Source: Acidipropionibacterium sp.
GTDB taxonomy: Bacteria; Actinomycetota; Actinomycetes; Propionibacteriales; Propionibacteriaceae
Assembly: GCA_022647765.1 (NCBI GenBank)
Contig: JALCLH010000006.1
Coordinates: forward strand, 62,001-126,000
Direction: 5' to 3'
DNA: 64,000 bases
In this document: positions 17,674 to 26,798 of the stretch, in pieces
Position numbering within the stretch: position 1 is the stretch's first letter
Layout of the letters: each line of letters begins with the position of its first letter
The notes under the pieces: model-generated
What the model saw: the letters and a program-made list of their open reading frames with translations, nothing else
The model's database searches: none
Told to the model about the DNA's origin: nothing
Program-made: the position numbers and the translations under genes

Positions 17674-18658
17674 GTGAGCACAGCCACGACAGCGACCACC
17701 AGGTCAACACCCACAGCGACCACCAGGTCAACACCCACCGTGACCACCAGGTCAACGACCAGACAGACCCTCACCCAGCTCGACCTGCTGGAGTCCGAGG
17801 CCATCCACATCTTCCGCGAGGTGACCGCCGAGTGCGAGCGCCCGGTGCTGCTGTTCAGCGGCGGCAAGGACTCCGTGGTGATGCTCCACCTGGCCGCCAA
17901 GGCCTTCTGGCCCGGCCCGATCCCGTTCCCGGTGATGCACGTCGACACCGGCCACAACTTCCCGGAGGTGCTGGAGTTCCGCGACGCCGCCGTCGCCCGG
18001 CTCGGCCTGCGCCTGGTCGTGGAGAAGGTCCAGGACTGGATCGACGACGGCCGGCTGGCCGAGCGCCCCGACGGCACCCGCAACCCGCTGCAGACCCAGC
18101 CGCTGCTGGAGGGGATCGCCAAGAACCGGTTCGACGCCGTCTACGGCGGGGGACGCCGCGACGAGGAGAAGGCCCGCGCCAAGGAGCGGATCGTCAGCCT
18201 GCGCAACGAGTTCGGCCAGTGGGACCCGCGCAACCAGCGCCCCGAGCTGTGGAACCTCTACAACGCCCGGCACCGCCCCGGCGAGCACGTCCGCGTCTTC
18301 CCGCTGTCCAACTGGACCGAGCTGGACGTCTGGCGCTACATCGAGCGCGAGCAGATCGAGCTGCCGAAGATCTACTACGCCCACGACCGCCAGGTCTTCC
18401 GCCGCGACGGGATGTGGCTGCCGGTCAGCCCGGTCACCGAGCCCCGCGACGGCGAGCAGGTCGTCACCAGGCACGTCCGCTACCGCACCGTCGGGGACAT
18501 GTCGTGCACCGGGGCCGGTGGAGTCCGACGCGCAGACCGTCCACGACGTCGTCCTCGAGGTGGCGGCCACCACGCTCACCGAGCGCGGCGCCACCCGGGC
18601 CGACGACCGCCTCTCCGAGGCCGCCATGGAGGACCGCAAGAAGGAGGGCTACTTCTGA
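17674..18658 (+). CDS. cysD: sulfate adenylyltransferase subunit 2, frameshifted near the C-terminus
   Basis: Forms APS from sulfate and ATP together with CysN. The PP-loop ATP-pyrophosphatase motif is LLFSGGKDSVVMLHLAAKAF. Typical stretches are VMHVDTGHNFPEVLEFRD, GGGRRDEEKARAKER and FPLSNWTELDVWRYI. At 18517 one extra G after ACCGGGGCC breaks the frame. Skipping it restores VESDAQTVHDVV... and the expected family ending KKEGYF at 18658. The GTG at 17674 has GAGAAAGG upstream; a GTG at 17653 overlapping the cysH stop is an alternative. A Thr-rich N-tail of ~25 residues comes from a 24-bp tandem repeat. The TGA overlaps the cysN ATG (TGATG). Confidence 0.9.
17691..17758 (+). repeat. 24-bp tandem repeat in the cysD N-terminal coding region
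   Basis: Two full copies (17691-17714, 17715-17738) and a third partial copy encode Thr-Thr-Arg-Ser-Thr-Pro-Thr-x. The core GACCACCAGGTCAAC recurs three times. Frame is preserved. CysD relatives normally start near the RQTLTQLDLLESEAIHI segment, so this is an added tail or an untranslated leader. Confidence 0.8.
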
Positions 18659-20073
18659 TGAGCACCGATATCCGACCCAGCACCGACACCCGCAGCACCG
18701 GCGTCTCCGGTGCCATCGACCACGGAACCCATCAGGAGCCCGACGTGCAGAATGGACCAGATCTCACGCAGGGGGGCCTGCTGAGGCTGGCCACCGCCGG
18801 ATCGGTCGACGACGGCAAGTCCACCCTGGTGGGCCGGCTGCTCTACGACTCGAAGTCGATCCTGGCCGACCAGCTGGACGCCGTCGAGAGGGTCAGCCAC
18901 GAGCGCGGCCTCACCGGCGTCGACCTGGCGCTGCTCACCGACGGCCTGCGCGCCGAGCGCGAGCAGGGGATCACCGTCGACGTCGCCTACCGCTACTTCG
19001 CGACGCCGAAGCGCACCTTCATCCTGGCCGACTGCCCCGGGCACGTGCAGTACACCCGCAACACCGTCACCGGCACCTCCACCGCCGATGTGCTGGTGCT
19101 GCTGGTCGATGTGCGCCACGGAATCCTGGAGCAGACCCGGCGTCACCTGGCGGTCGGCGCCCTGCTGCGGGTGCCGAATGTCATCGTCGCGGTGAACAAG
19201 CTCGACCTGGTCGACTACGACCCGACCGTCTACCACCAGGTGGCCGCCGAGGCCCGGCTGCTGGCCCGGCGTCTGGGGATCTCCCACCTGTCCACCGTTC
19301 CGGTCTCGGCCCTGGTCGGCGACAACGTCGTGGACCGCTCCGAGAACACCCCGTGGTACTCGGGCGGCTCCCTGCTGGAGCTGCTGGAAGCCATCGAACC
19401 CGGCCGCGGGACCGAGGAGCTGCCGCTGCGGTTCCCGGTGCAGTACGTGCTGCGCCCCCAGCAGGCCGCCGTGTCCCCGGAGTACCGCGAGTACCGCGGC
19501 TACGCCGGCCAGATCGGCCAGGGCACGGTCCGGGTCGGCGACGAGGTGGTGGTGCTGCCAGGAGGGCGGCGCACCACGATCACCGGCATCGACACCGCCG
19601 ACGGATCGCTGGAGCAGGCCATCGCCCCGCAGTCGGTCTCGCTGCGTCTGGCCGACGACATCGACATCTCCCGCGGCGAGCTCATCGCCGCCGCCGAGGG
19701 CGCCCCGAAGCCGGTCACCGAGATCGACGCCATGGTCGCCTGGCTGGGCGATCGCCCGCTGCACCCCGGGGACCGGGTCTTCCTCAAGCACACCACCCGC
19801 ACCGTTCAGGCCCGGATCGACTGGATCCAGGGACGCCTCGACCTGGACACCGCCGAGCTCGAGCCGGCCTCCTGTCTGGAGCTCAACGACATCGGACGGG
19901 TCCGGATCAGGCTGGCCTCCCCGATCGTCGCCGAGGACTACGCCGAATCGCGCACCGGAGGAGCCTTCCTCCTGGTCGACGCGGCGGCCGGCCTCACCCT
20001 GGCAGCCGGGATGATCCGCCCCGCGGACGCCGGCGTCATCGAACCCGAGAACGACATCGACTGGCAGATCTGA
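18658..20073 (+). CDS. cysN: sulfate adenylyltransferase subunit 1 (GTPase)
   Basis: 471 aa EF-Tu-like GTPase that drives APS synthesis by CysD. The P-loop is GSVDDGKSTLVGRLLYDSK (about residue 48). Switch II is DCPGHVQYTRN and the NKxD motif is NKLDLVD. Domain 2-3 beta barrels follow (PVQYVLRP...YRGYAGQIGQGTVRVGD). It lacks a fused CysC APS kinase, consistent with the APS-reductase route in this operon. The ATG overlaps the cysD stop. Intact. Confidence 0.95.
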   Translation: MSTDIRPSTDTRSTGVSGAIDHGTHQEPDVQNGPDLTQGGLLRLATAGSVDDGKSTLVGRLLYDSKSILADQLDAVERVSHERGLTGVDLALLTDGLRAEREQGITVDVAYRYFATPKRTFILADCPGHVQYTRNTVTGTSTADVLVLLVDVRHGILEQTRRHLAVGALLRVPNVIVAVNKLDLVDYDPTVYHQVAAEARLLARRLGISHLSTVPVSALVGDNVVDRSENTPWYSGGSLLELLEAIEPGRGTEELPLRFPVQYVLRPQQAAVSPEYREYRGYAGQIGQGTVRVGDEVVVLPGGRRTTITGIDTADGSLEQAIAPQSVSLRLADDIDISRGELIAAAEGAPKPVTEIDAMVAWLGDRPLHPGDRVFLKHTTRTVQARIDWIQGRLDLDTAELEPASCLELNDIGRVRIRLASPIVAEDYAESRTGGAFLLVDAAAGLTLAAGMIRPADAGVIEPENDIDWQI

Positions 20074-20102
20074 GGATCTGCGATCACATTGAGGACACTT
20101 CC

Positions 20103-21169
20103 ATGAGCACCACCACATTCAGCCGCCGGCGACTACTCACCGCCGCCGCCACCGCCCTGCCGCTGGCGGCACTCGCCGGATGCTCCAACGTCCCGGCCGG
20201 AGGAGGCGCCGCCGCTGCGTCGGGCGGCAAGGGCGGCCAGTCGGGACATCATCCGGCTGGTGGCCTACTCCACCCCGGCCGAGGCCAACAAGGCGATCAT
20301 CGCGGCCTGGCAGAAGACCGGCAACGGCACGGGGGTCACCTTCCAGACCTCCTACGGCGCCTCCGGCGACCAGAGCCGCTCGGTGGCCAACGGGCAGAAG
20401 GCCGACTACGTGCACTTCTCGCTGACTCCCGACGTCACCCGTCTGGTGGAGAAGGGCCTGGTCGCCTCCGACTGGGACTCCGGCCCTCACAAGGGCATCA
20501 TCAGCACCACCACGGTGGCGATCGCGGTGCGTCCCGGAAACCCGCTGGGCATCAAGGGCTGGGACGACCTGATCAAGCCCGGGGTCAAGATCGTCACCCC
20601 GAACCCGTCGTCGTCGGGATCCGCGCGCTGGAACATCCTGGCGGTCTGGGGGCACGGCCGGTACCTGCCGGGCGGCTCGGAGCAGAAGGCCGACGACTTC
20701 CTGCTCAAGGTGCTCAAGAACACCGTCGCCCTGCCCGGCTCCGGCCGTGACGCGACGACGGCGTTCAACGGTGGCACCGGGGATGTGCTGCTGTCCTATG
20801 AGAACGAGGCGATCTTCGCCCGGCAGAAGAACGAGTCGAGCCTGGGCTATGTGGTGCCCAGTGACACTCTGCTCATCGAGAATCCGGGGGCGGTCACCAA
20901 GCAGGGCGGTGAGAAGGCCAAGCAGTGGGGCGAGTACGTCCTCACCGAGCCGGCCCAGCAGATCTACGCGCAGTTCGGCTTCCGGCCCCTGACCGGCACC
21001 GCGCCGGCAGGGATCAAGGGCGTCAACACTCCCTCCGATCCCTTCCCGGCAATCGACCACTTGTTCACCATCGACAAGGAATTCGGTGGCTGGACAGGCA
21101 GTGAACAAGAAATTCTTCGGCGACGACGGCCTCGTGACCAAACTCCTTGCTCAGGTGGGCAAGTCATGA
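20103..21169 (+). CDS. sbp: sulfate-binding lipoprotein of the ABC importer, two frame breaks
   Basis: Exported sulfate receptor. The signal peptide SRRRLLTAAATALPLAALAG ends in a lipobox with Cys (LAGCSN); the run of Arg would allow Tat export. The frame breaks at 20243-20245 (one G too many), after which DIIRLVAYSTPAEANKAI continues. It breaks again at ~21097; the shifted frame gives the family-typical ending AVNKKFFGDDGLVTKLLAQ. The mature body has VTFQTSYGASGDQSRSV and TPNPSSSGSARWNILAVWG, characteristic of CysP/Sbp. GAGGA lies upstream of the ATG. The stop overlaps the cysT ATG. Confidence 0.9.
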
Positions 21170-22053
21170 CCGTCGTCGCCGAACCCAGGGCAGCCCGTCC
21201 CAGCGGCGAGGGCGACGAGCCCGAGCCGCGACCGGCGTCCCCCAGGCGGGGACGCCGGGTGGTGGCCGCGGGTCGTGGACTGACCGCGGGCTCCCGGCTC
21301 GGGCTGGGTGTGGCGGTGCTGTGGTTCTCGATCTGGTGCTCATTCCGCTGGCCGTGGTGATCGGCACCGCCGCGGCCGGCGGGGTCGGCAGGTTCGTGCG
21401 GGTGCTGACGAACCCCGAGACGCTCAGCGCGATCGTGCTGACCACCCTGGTGGCCCTCGCGGTCACCCTGGTCAACGTCATCACCGGGACGATCATCGCC
21501 TGGGTGCTGGCCCGCGACAACTTCTGGGGGCGCGCGGTCGTCGATGTCATCATCGACGTCCCGTTCGCGCTGCCCACCATCGTCGCCGGTCTGGTCCTGC
21601 TGACCCTCTACGGGCCGAACTCCCCGCTCGGCCTGCATCTGGCCAACACCCGCTGGTCGGTGGCGCCTGGCTCTGGCCTTCGTGACCCTGCCCTTCGTGG
21701 TGAGGTCCGTCCAGCCGGTGCTGGAGGAGATGGACGTCGACGTGGAGGAGGCCGCGACCTGCCTCGGCGCCGGGCCGTGGACGGTGTTCTGGCGCGTGGT
21801 GCTGCCCGGCCTGGTGCCGGCCATCGCCTCGGGCGCCGGGCTGTCCTTCGCCCGTGGGATCAGTGAGTACGGCTCGCTGGTGCTGCTGAGCGGCAACCTT
21901 CCCAACAAGACGGAGGTGGCGAGTGTGCGGGTGCTCACCTATGTCGAGAACGGGGATCTCGTCTCGGCCGCCGCGCTGGCGACCGGAATGCTGGTCATCG
22001 CCGCGCTCGTCATCGTCGCGCTCGAACTGATCAGGCGGAGGGAGAGGTCATGA
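21166..22053 (+). CDS. cysT: sulfate ABC transporter permease CysT, two frame breaks
   Basis: Membrane subunit of the CysTWA importer, ~295 aa once repaired. A polar N-tail (EPRAARPSGEGDEPEPRP) precedes the first helix. A base is missing after 21333 (ATCTGG for ATCCTGG), and a surplus C at 21666 disrupts the middle. Helices such as VIVLTTLVALAVTLVNVITG-like and DVPFALPTIVAGLVLLTLYG are evident. The EAA loop region near EEAATCLGAGPWTVFWRVVL binds the ATPase. The stop overlaps the next start codon. Confidence 0.88.
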
Positions 22054-22866
22054 TTCGCGAACCGGGGACCCGTGAAATGGGCACTGAGGATCTTCGTCAT
22101 TCTCTACGTCGGCCTGCTGGTGATCTGGCCGGTCTATCTCGTGGGTCAGCGGACCTTCGAGGGGGGCTGGAGCGGGATTGTCACGGCGCTGACCAGCCCC
22201 GAGGTGCTCCACGGACTGCGCCTCACCCTGGTCGCGACCTTCTGGTCGGTGCTGTTCAATCTGGTCTTCGGGGTCGGTATCTCGCTGCTGCTGGTGCGCA
22301 AGGAGTTCCGCGGCAAGGGAGTGCTGTCGGTGCTGCTGGATCTGCCGATGTCGGTCTCCCCGGTGGTGGTCGGCCTGGCGTTGATGCTCGTCTACGCCCC
22401 GGACACCGTCGTGGGGAGATTCCTCTACGGCGCGGGCTATCAGATCATCTTCGCCACCCCGGGCATCGTGCTGGCCACCACCTTCGTGGCCCTGCCACTG
22501 GTGATCCGCGAGGTGGTTCCGGTGCTCCAGGAGATCGGCGACGATCAGGAGGTGGCCGCTCAGAGCCTGGGGGCGACGCCATGGCAGTCCTTCTGGCGGG
22601 TCACCCTGCCCGGCATCAAGTGGGCGGTCATCTACGGTGTGGTGCTCACCCTGGCCCGGTCGCTGGGCGAGTTCGGGGCGGTGAAGGTGGTCTCGGGGAA
22701 TGTGTCCCTGCAGACCCAGACCGCCACCCTGGTCGTCCAGGACACCTACCAGAACTTCCAGCCGGAGACGGCGTACACATTGTCTCTGGTGCTGATCATT
22801 CTTGCGATCGCCTGCATCACCGTGGTGTCGATCCTTCGCCCGAGGAAGGCGCGCAAGGCAGCATGA
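22050..22866 (+). CDS. cysW: sulfate ABC transporter permease CysW
   Basis: Second permease subunit. The uninterrupted frame from GTG 22072 encodes 264 aa ([20 protein letters not shown]...). The ATG at 22050, overlapping the cysT stop and preceded by GGAGAGG, is a better start. It joins this frame if one C of CCC at 22069-22071 is surplus, giving ~271 aa. The EAA motif region is [20 protein letters not shown]. Six hydrophobic segments are visible. It is followed 50 bp later by the ATPase gene. Confidence 0.92.
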
Positions 22867-22915
22867 CCTTTTCGCCTTCCCATCTCATTTCATCGTCATC
22901 TTCAGGGAGCTCGTC

Positions 22916-24064
22916 ATGAGTATCGATATACGTGGCGTCAACAAGTCCTTCGGCGATTTCGCCGCCCTCACCGATATCAACCTGGCCATCCCGTCGGGGA
23001 AGATCACCGCTCTTCTGGGGCCTTCCGGGGGCGGCAAGACCACCCTGCTGCGGATCGTCGCCGGTCTGGAGAACGCCGACTCCGGCACCGTGAGCATCGA
23101 GGGGGCCGACACCACGAATGTGCCGGCCCGCAAGCGGAATATCGGCTTCGTCTTCCAGCACTACGCGGTGTTCAAGCACCTCACGGTGGCCGGGAATGTC
23201 GGCTTCGGGCTGTCGATCCGGCATCGTCCCAAGGACGAGATCGCGGCGAAGGTCAACGAGCTGCTGGAGCTGGTGCACCTGGAGCAGTTCGCCGACCGGC
23301 TGCCCTCCCAGCTGTCCGGTGGCCAGCGTCAGCGGATGGCGCTGGCCAGGGCGCTGGCGATCCAGCCGGCCCTGCTGCTGCTGGACGAGCCGTTCGGGGC
23401 GCTGGACGCCAAGGTGCGCAAGGAGCTGCGCGAGTGGCTCCGCGAGCTGCACGACAAGATGCACGTCACCACGGTGTTCGTGACCCACGATCAGGAGGAG
23501 GCGCTGGAGGTCGCGGACAACGTCGTGGTGATCAACTCGGGGACGGTCGAGCAGGTGGGTCCGCCGGCGACGCTGTACGACGAGCCGGCCAGCCCGTTCG
23601 TGATGGGCTTCCTGGGCGAGGTGACGACGCTGGGCGGGCAGCTGATCCGGCCCCACGACATCGTCATCCACACCGATCCGCGCCCCGGTGCGCTGGCCGG
23701 GACGATCGTCCGGGCCCAGCGGGTCGGGTTCGAGGCTCGGCTCCATGTGCGCCCCGAGGGCGCCGCCGCCGACGGTTCGTCCGACGTCCTGGTGAACCTC
23801 ACCCGGACCTTCGCCCGGAGTCTCGGCCTGCATGAGGGGGAGCAGGTGTGGCTGGAGCCCGAGGACGGCGCCACCACCCTCCCGGCTGCCGGGGTCTCGG
23901 CTTCTGGGCGGCCAGCTCCGGTTCTGGGCTCGCCGCGGCGTGAGGGTGAGGACGTTGCCGGAAGTCTGACGTCAAAGGATGTCGCTGGAAGTCTGACGGA
24001 TTGTCGGTGTGACTACGCACCAGGATCCGTCAGACTTCACGGGTCAGGGTGCTGGCTCGCGTGA
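22916..24064 (+). CDS. cysA: sulfate ABC transporter ATP-binding protein
   Basis: 382 aa as read. Walker A is [15 protein letters not shown], the signature is [16 protein letters not shown], Walker B is [12 protein letters not shown] and the switch is [16 protein letters not shown]-like C-terminal domain ends near residue 320 (VWLEPEDG). The ATG at 22916 has AGGGAG upstream. The last ~40 residues (from about 23940) read through a palindromic repeat (family B) and have no family counterpart. The ancestral stop was therefore probably lost, or an indel lets the frame run on. This protein energises CysT/CysW import. Confidence 0.94.
   Translation: MSIDIRGVNKSFGDFAALTDINLAIPSGKITALLGPSGGGKTTLLRIVAGLENADSGTVSIEGADTTNVPARKRNIGFVFQHYAVFKHLTVAGNVGFGLSIRHRPKDEIAAKVNELLELVHLEQFADRLPSQLSGGQRQRMALARALAIQPALLLLDEPFGALDAKVRKELREWLRELHDKMHVTTVFVTHDQEEALEVADNVVVINSGTVEQVGPPATLYDEPASPFVMGFLGEVTTLGGQLIRPHDIVIHTDPRPGALAGTIVRAQRVGFEARLHVRPEGAAADGSSDVLVNLTRTFARSLGLHEGEQVWLEPEDGATTLPAAGVSASGRPAPVLGSPRREGEDVAGSLTSKDVAGSLTDCRCDYAPGSVRLHGSGCWLA
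23989..24037. repeat. palindromic repeat family B, copy 1
   Basis: AAGTCTGACGGAT at 23989-24001 is the exact inverse of 24025-24037, with a 23-base loop. A further half-site (GGAAGTCTGACG) starts at 23960. The second copy at 26405-26450 shares arms, loop bases and downstream flank (TCACG..GTCAGGG). Here it lies within the 3' end of cysA. Confidence 0.88.
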
Positions 24065-24150
24065 TCCTGTCAGGTTCTCGTCGTCCGCGTCTGGAGACGT
24101 GTTGCGAGGCGCCTCCTATGGTGGGAGGAACTTCGATCGAGGAGGCGCCG

Positions 24151-25003
24151 ATGCGCACCGTGACGATGGCCGACCGTGAGGTTCCCGTTCTGGGCCAGGG
24201 CACCTGGTACCTGGGGGAGGGGCATGCTCCGCGCGAGCAGGAGATCGAGGCCCTGCGAGCCGGTGTCGACGCCGGTATGACACTGATCGACACCGCCGAG
24301 ATGTACGGCGACGGTGCCGCCGAGACCTTGGTGGGCGAGGCGCTGGGGAGCGTGCGCGACGAGCTGTTCATCGTCGACAAGGTGCTGCCCTCGCACGCGT
24401 CGCGCGACGGCATCATCTCGGCCTGCGAGGGCTCCCTGGAGCGGCTCGGCACCGATCGCATCGACCTCTATCTGCTGCACTGGCGGCAGGGTGCGGTGCG
24501 GCTCGACGAGATGATCGAGGGGATGGACGACCTGATGCGCGCGGGCAGCATCGGCTCCTGGGGCGTCTCCAACTTCGATCCCGACGACATGGCCGATCTG
24601 CTGGAGCAGACCGGTGGGCCCGGGTGCGCCACCGATCAGGTGCTCTACAACCTCACCCGCCGAGGTCCCGAGCTGGACCTGTTCCCGATCCTGCGCGAGC
24701 ACGGCGTCCCGGTGATGGCCTACTCGCCGATCGAGCAGGCCAGGCTGCTGAGGCCCGGGAGGGCATAAGGAGTACGAGGTGCTGACCGAGGTCGCCGCCC
24801 GTCACGACGCGAGCCCGGCCCAGGTGGCGCTGGCCTGGACGATCCGGTCCGGGGAGGTCATCGCGATTCCGCGGTCGGGCAGCCCGGAGCACGTCCGGGA
24901 GAACGCGGGAGCGGCAGAGCTCGCGCTCCTCGACGAGGATCTGGCCGAGCTGGACGCCGCCTTCCCGGCTCCGAAGTCTCCCGTCCCCCTCGAAATCCTC
25001 TGA
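24151..25003 (+). CDS. aldo/keto reductase, frameshifted at ~24760
   Basis: About 283 aa NAD(P)H-dependent oxidoreductase. The tetrad is visible: Asp and Tyr in DTAEMYGDGAAETLVGEAL, Lys in FIVDKVLPS, His in YLLHWRQG. GAGGAGG lies 5 bases before the ATG at 24151. After ARLLRPG a net +1 (one surplus A at 24760, or two missing bases) moves the frame to GHKEYEVLTEVAARHDASPA. The usual NADP-binding ending follows (IAIPRSGSPEHVRENAGA). Substrate unknown. It is bounded by a family B repeat and meets the XRE/ImmA operon tail-to-tail. Confidence 0.88.
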
Positions 25004-25018
25004 TCCCGGGAATCTCGG

Positions 25019-25186
25019 TTACGCGTGTCGATTCCAGCACGGCAGATCCAGGAGATTTGTCGTGGGCAGTGGCGGAATCCCGTCATCAAGACCACGAAGG
25101 AGTGTGTACAGCTTGCGCAGCGCTGCTCTGTCGGGGAGGTACTCGCTCCCTGCGGCTCTCTCGAGGACTGTCAAGGTGCCGATCAC
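25019..25186 (-). CDS. small third ORF of the XRE-ImmA operon, unknown
   Basis: 55-codon ORF starting at a GTG that overlaps the ImmA/IrrE stop (GTGA), the usual sign of translational coupling. It encodes VIGTLTVLERAAGSEYLPDR followed by a Leu/Arg-rich helix and a Pro-Thr-Leu-rich tail ending CWNRHA. I do not recognise it. It could be a third component of the module or a chance extension. Confidence 0.4.
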   Translation of the reverse strand: MIGTLTVLERAAGSEYLPDRAALRKLYTLLRGLDDGIPPLPTTNLLDLPCWNRHA

Positions 25187-25911
25187 TCGATATTCGAGAG
25201 GTACCGTTCCGCGGCGTCGAGGGGGATTCCTCGCAGTGTCGCGATCGCTTGGGCGGACAGCACCCCCTCCTCGTATCCGATGATCGCACGGGCAAGCAGT
25301 CTCTGCGGCGGGCGGGTCCGTACCGACTCCCTCTGCATGGACTCGTACTGATCGATCCATCCGTGCCGACTGGCGATCCGAGCCGTGGACAGGGTCATCC
25401 ATTCTGATTTCTGGGCCTCGGAGATATAGCCGCAATTGTACAGAGTGATGGCTGCCATGGCCGGGGAGACAAGAAATCGCTGAACGACGTTGGAGAGATC
25501 AGTCTCATCGAGATTCCGATCTGCTCCGATGAACGTCTCGACGCCCGCCTCGGGGACGAGCAGGTGTCGGGAGAAAGCGTCGGCACGAATCTCCTGGGGG
25601 TTCCGGATGCTGAGCTCATCGCCCTGTGGACCATCCCAGTCCCCGAACAGGACATGGGCGAGTTCATGGGCAAGGGTGCTTCGCTGTCGCATGGGGTTTC
25701 GTGTGCGCGCTATGCCGATGAACACCACGCCACGATCGGGATCGCGCATGGACAGGCCGTGCTCGTCCTGCCCCGTTGCATCCAGAATGGCGACGTCGCA
25801 CTGAATCGTCTGTTCCACCAGAGTGATGAGATCCCCCAGGGGGTGATCGCCCAAGTGGTACTTGCCACGGAATTCAGTTGCTCGCCTTTTTCCCTCTACC
25901 TCGGATCCCAT
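25183..25911 (-). CDS. ImmA/IrrE-family metallopeptidase (COG2856)
   Basis: 242 aa. Zinc motif HELAH at residues 82-86 (STLAHELAHVLFGD); the third ligand region is EIRADAFSRHLLVP. Family members cleave or inactivate XRE-type repressors (ImmA/ImmR, IrrE/DdrO). The ATG at 25911 is preceded by AGAGGA. It lies 16 bp downstream of an XRE regulator on the same strand. Together they form the Xre-COG2856 pair predicted in the literature as a toxin-antitoxin-like or stress-switch module. The target is presumably the XRE protein, but this is inference. Confidence 0.9.
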   Translation of the reverse strand: MGSEVEGKRRATEFRGKYHLGDHPLGDLITLVEQTIQCDVAILDATGQDEHGLSMRDPDRGVVFIGIARTRNPMRQRSTLAHELAHVLFGDWDGPQGDELSIRNPQEIRADAFSRHLLVPEAGVETFIGADRNLDETDLSNVVQRFLVSPAMAAITLYNCGYISEAQKSEWMTLSTARIASRHGWIDQYESMQRESVRTRPPQRLLARAIIGYEEGVLSAQAIATLRGIPLDAAERYLSNIE

Positions 25912-25927
25912 CGGCTTCGGATTCCTC

Positions 25928-26263
25928 TCACCGGGACGCCGGGATGGCCTGGCCGTCCAGGTAGGCGTCGATCTCCATGAAATGGAGCAGCTGTGCCTTC
26001 ATCTCCTCCATCGTCGCGCCGTTGGTGGCTCGGGCGGCGCACTGCATCCGGCTGGGAGCCGAGGTGCCGGCCAGCTGGCCGATGGTGTAGCCGGTGGCCT
26101 CGGCGATCTTGACGAGTTCCGGAACCTTCGCGATCCGCTGGCCCGAGATGATGCGGGAGAGGGTCGGCTGAGAGATCCCGGTGCGGGTTGCGAGTTCACG
26201 TTGGGACAGCTGGGCTGTGCGGAGGGCCTGCGTGATCGCTGCGCCCACCTGCGTTGTGCTCAT
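25928..26263 (-). CDS. XRE-family HTH transcriptional regulator
   Basis: 111 aa. The N-terminal helix-turn-helix is AQLSQRELATRTGISQPTLS, then RIISGQRIAKVPELVKIAEA. The C-terminal ~50 residues (MEEMKAQLLHFMEIDAYLDG) may dimerise or interact with the ImmA/IrrE protease encoded next. AGGAGG lies 8 bases upstream of the ATG. It probably represses its own operon; the upstream ~140 bp before the family B repeat would hold the operator. Confidence 0.9.
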   Translation of the reverse strand: MSTTQVGAAITQALRTAQLSQRELATRTGISQPTLSRIISGQRIAKVPELVKIAEATGYTIGQLAGTSAPSRMQCAARATNGATMEEMKAQLLHFMEIDAYLDGQAIPASR

Positions 26264-26404
26264 CTGGCCACCTCCTGAATCAATCTATCGTTGCTGATTC
26301 AGTGTACCTGACGATCATGGCCGTGGCCCAGGGGAACCAGTCCAGGGCATTGTGCATCCGGTGACGGCCGGCCGATCGTCGTCGCCGTGGTGGATGGTAC
26401 CGAG

Positions 26405-26450
26405 AGTCTGACGGATTGTCGTTCGACTACACACAAGGATCCGTCAGACT
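26405..26450. repeat. palindromic repeat family B, copy 2
   Basis: AGTCTGACGGAT at 26405-26416 and its exact inverse at 26439-26450, loop 22 bases. Loop and right flank match the copy at 23989-24037, same orientation. The two copies bracket the aldo/keto reductase and XRE/ImmA genes. Confidence 0.88.
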
Positions 26451-26515
26451 TCACGAGTCAGGGGGCAGCTCGCGCCCTTGCGCGGGGCTGTGGGCTCGCG
26501 TGCCGGAACCCGGAG

Positions 26516-26543
26516 TTGCGTCCGCGACGGCGTCGTGTATATT
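26516..26543 (+). promoter_or_regulatory. candidate promoter giving a leaderless Cys-rich leader mRNA
   Basis: TATATT at 26538-26543 stands out in GC-rich surroundings. It ends 8 bases before the ATG at 26551, so transcription would begin at or within a base of that ATG. A weak -35 (TTGCGT) sits 16 bases upstream. Leaderless short Cys ORFs are known upstream of mycobacterial genes. Confidence 0.5.
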
Positions 26544-26550
26544 GCAGGGC

Positions 26551-26622
26551 ATGGCAATCCAGCAGGTGCTCACGATGACGGCGATGGCGCGCGTCTCGAT
26601 GCCCTGTTGTCGAATGTGCTGA
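26551..26622 (+). CDS. second cysteine-rich leader peptide
   Basis: 23 codons: MAIQQVLTMTAMARVSMP then Cys-Cys-Arg-Met-Cys-stop. The last 20 bases before and across the stop (TGTTGTCGAATGTGCTGATC) closely match the cysH leader end (TGTGTCGGATGTGTTGATC). A short hairpin (CCGCT-cattc-AGCGG) follows at about 26646-26660. The downstream gene at 26799 would be the regulated target. Translation and function are inferred. Confidence 0.6.
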   Translation: MAIQQVLTMTAMARVSMPCCRMC

Positions 26623-26798
26623 TCGAATCCCCGCAGCTGTAAGACCGCTCATTCAGCGGCCGGTTCAGGGGTCCAGCATGTTCGCCGCCGGATCATCTTC
26701 ATCGCAATCCCATTGATCGGCGTCTCTGGATTTCTCTGTGCCCGCATATTCCTCGGCTCATGCCATTTGCCCTTGCACAGGAAAGGACGTGGAGGCTC

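Noticed and set aside
16903..20073. A single giant CysD-CysN fusion in one frame
   Set aside because: The frame only appears continuous because the cysD indel removes its stop; normal CysD and CysN ends and a TGATG junction are visible.
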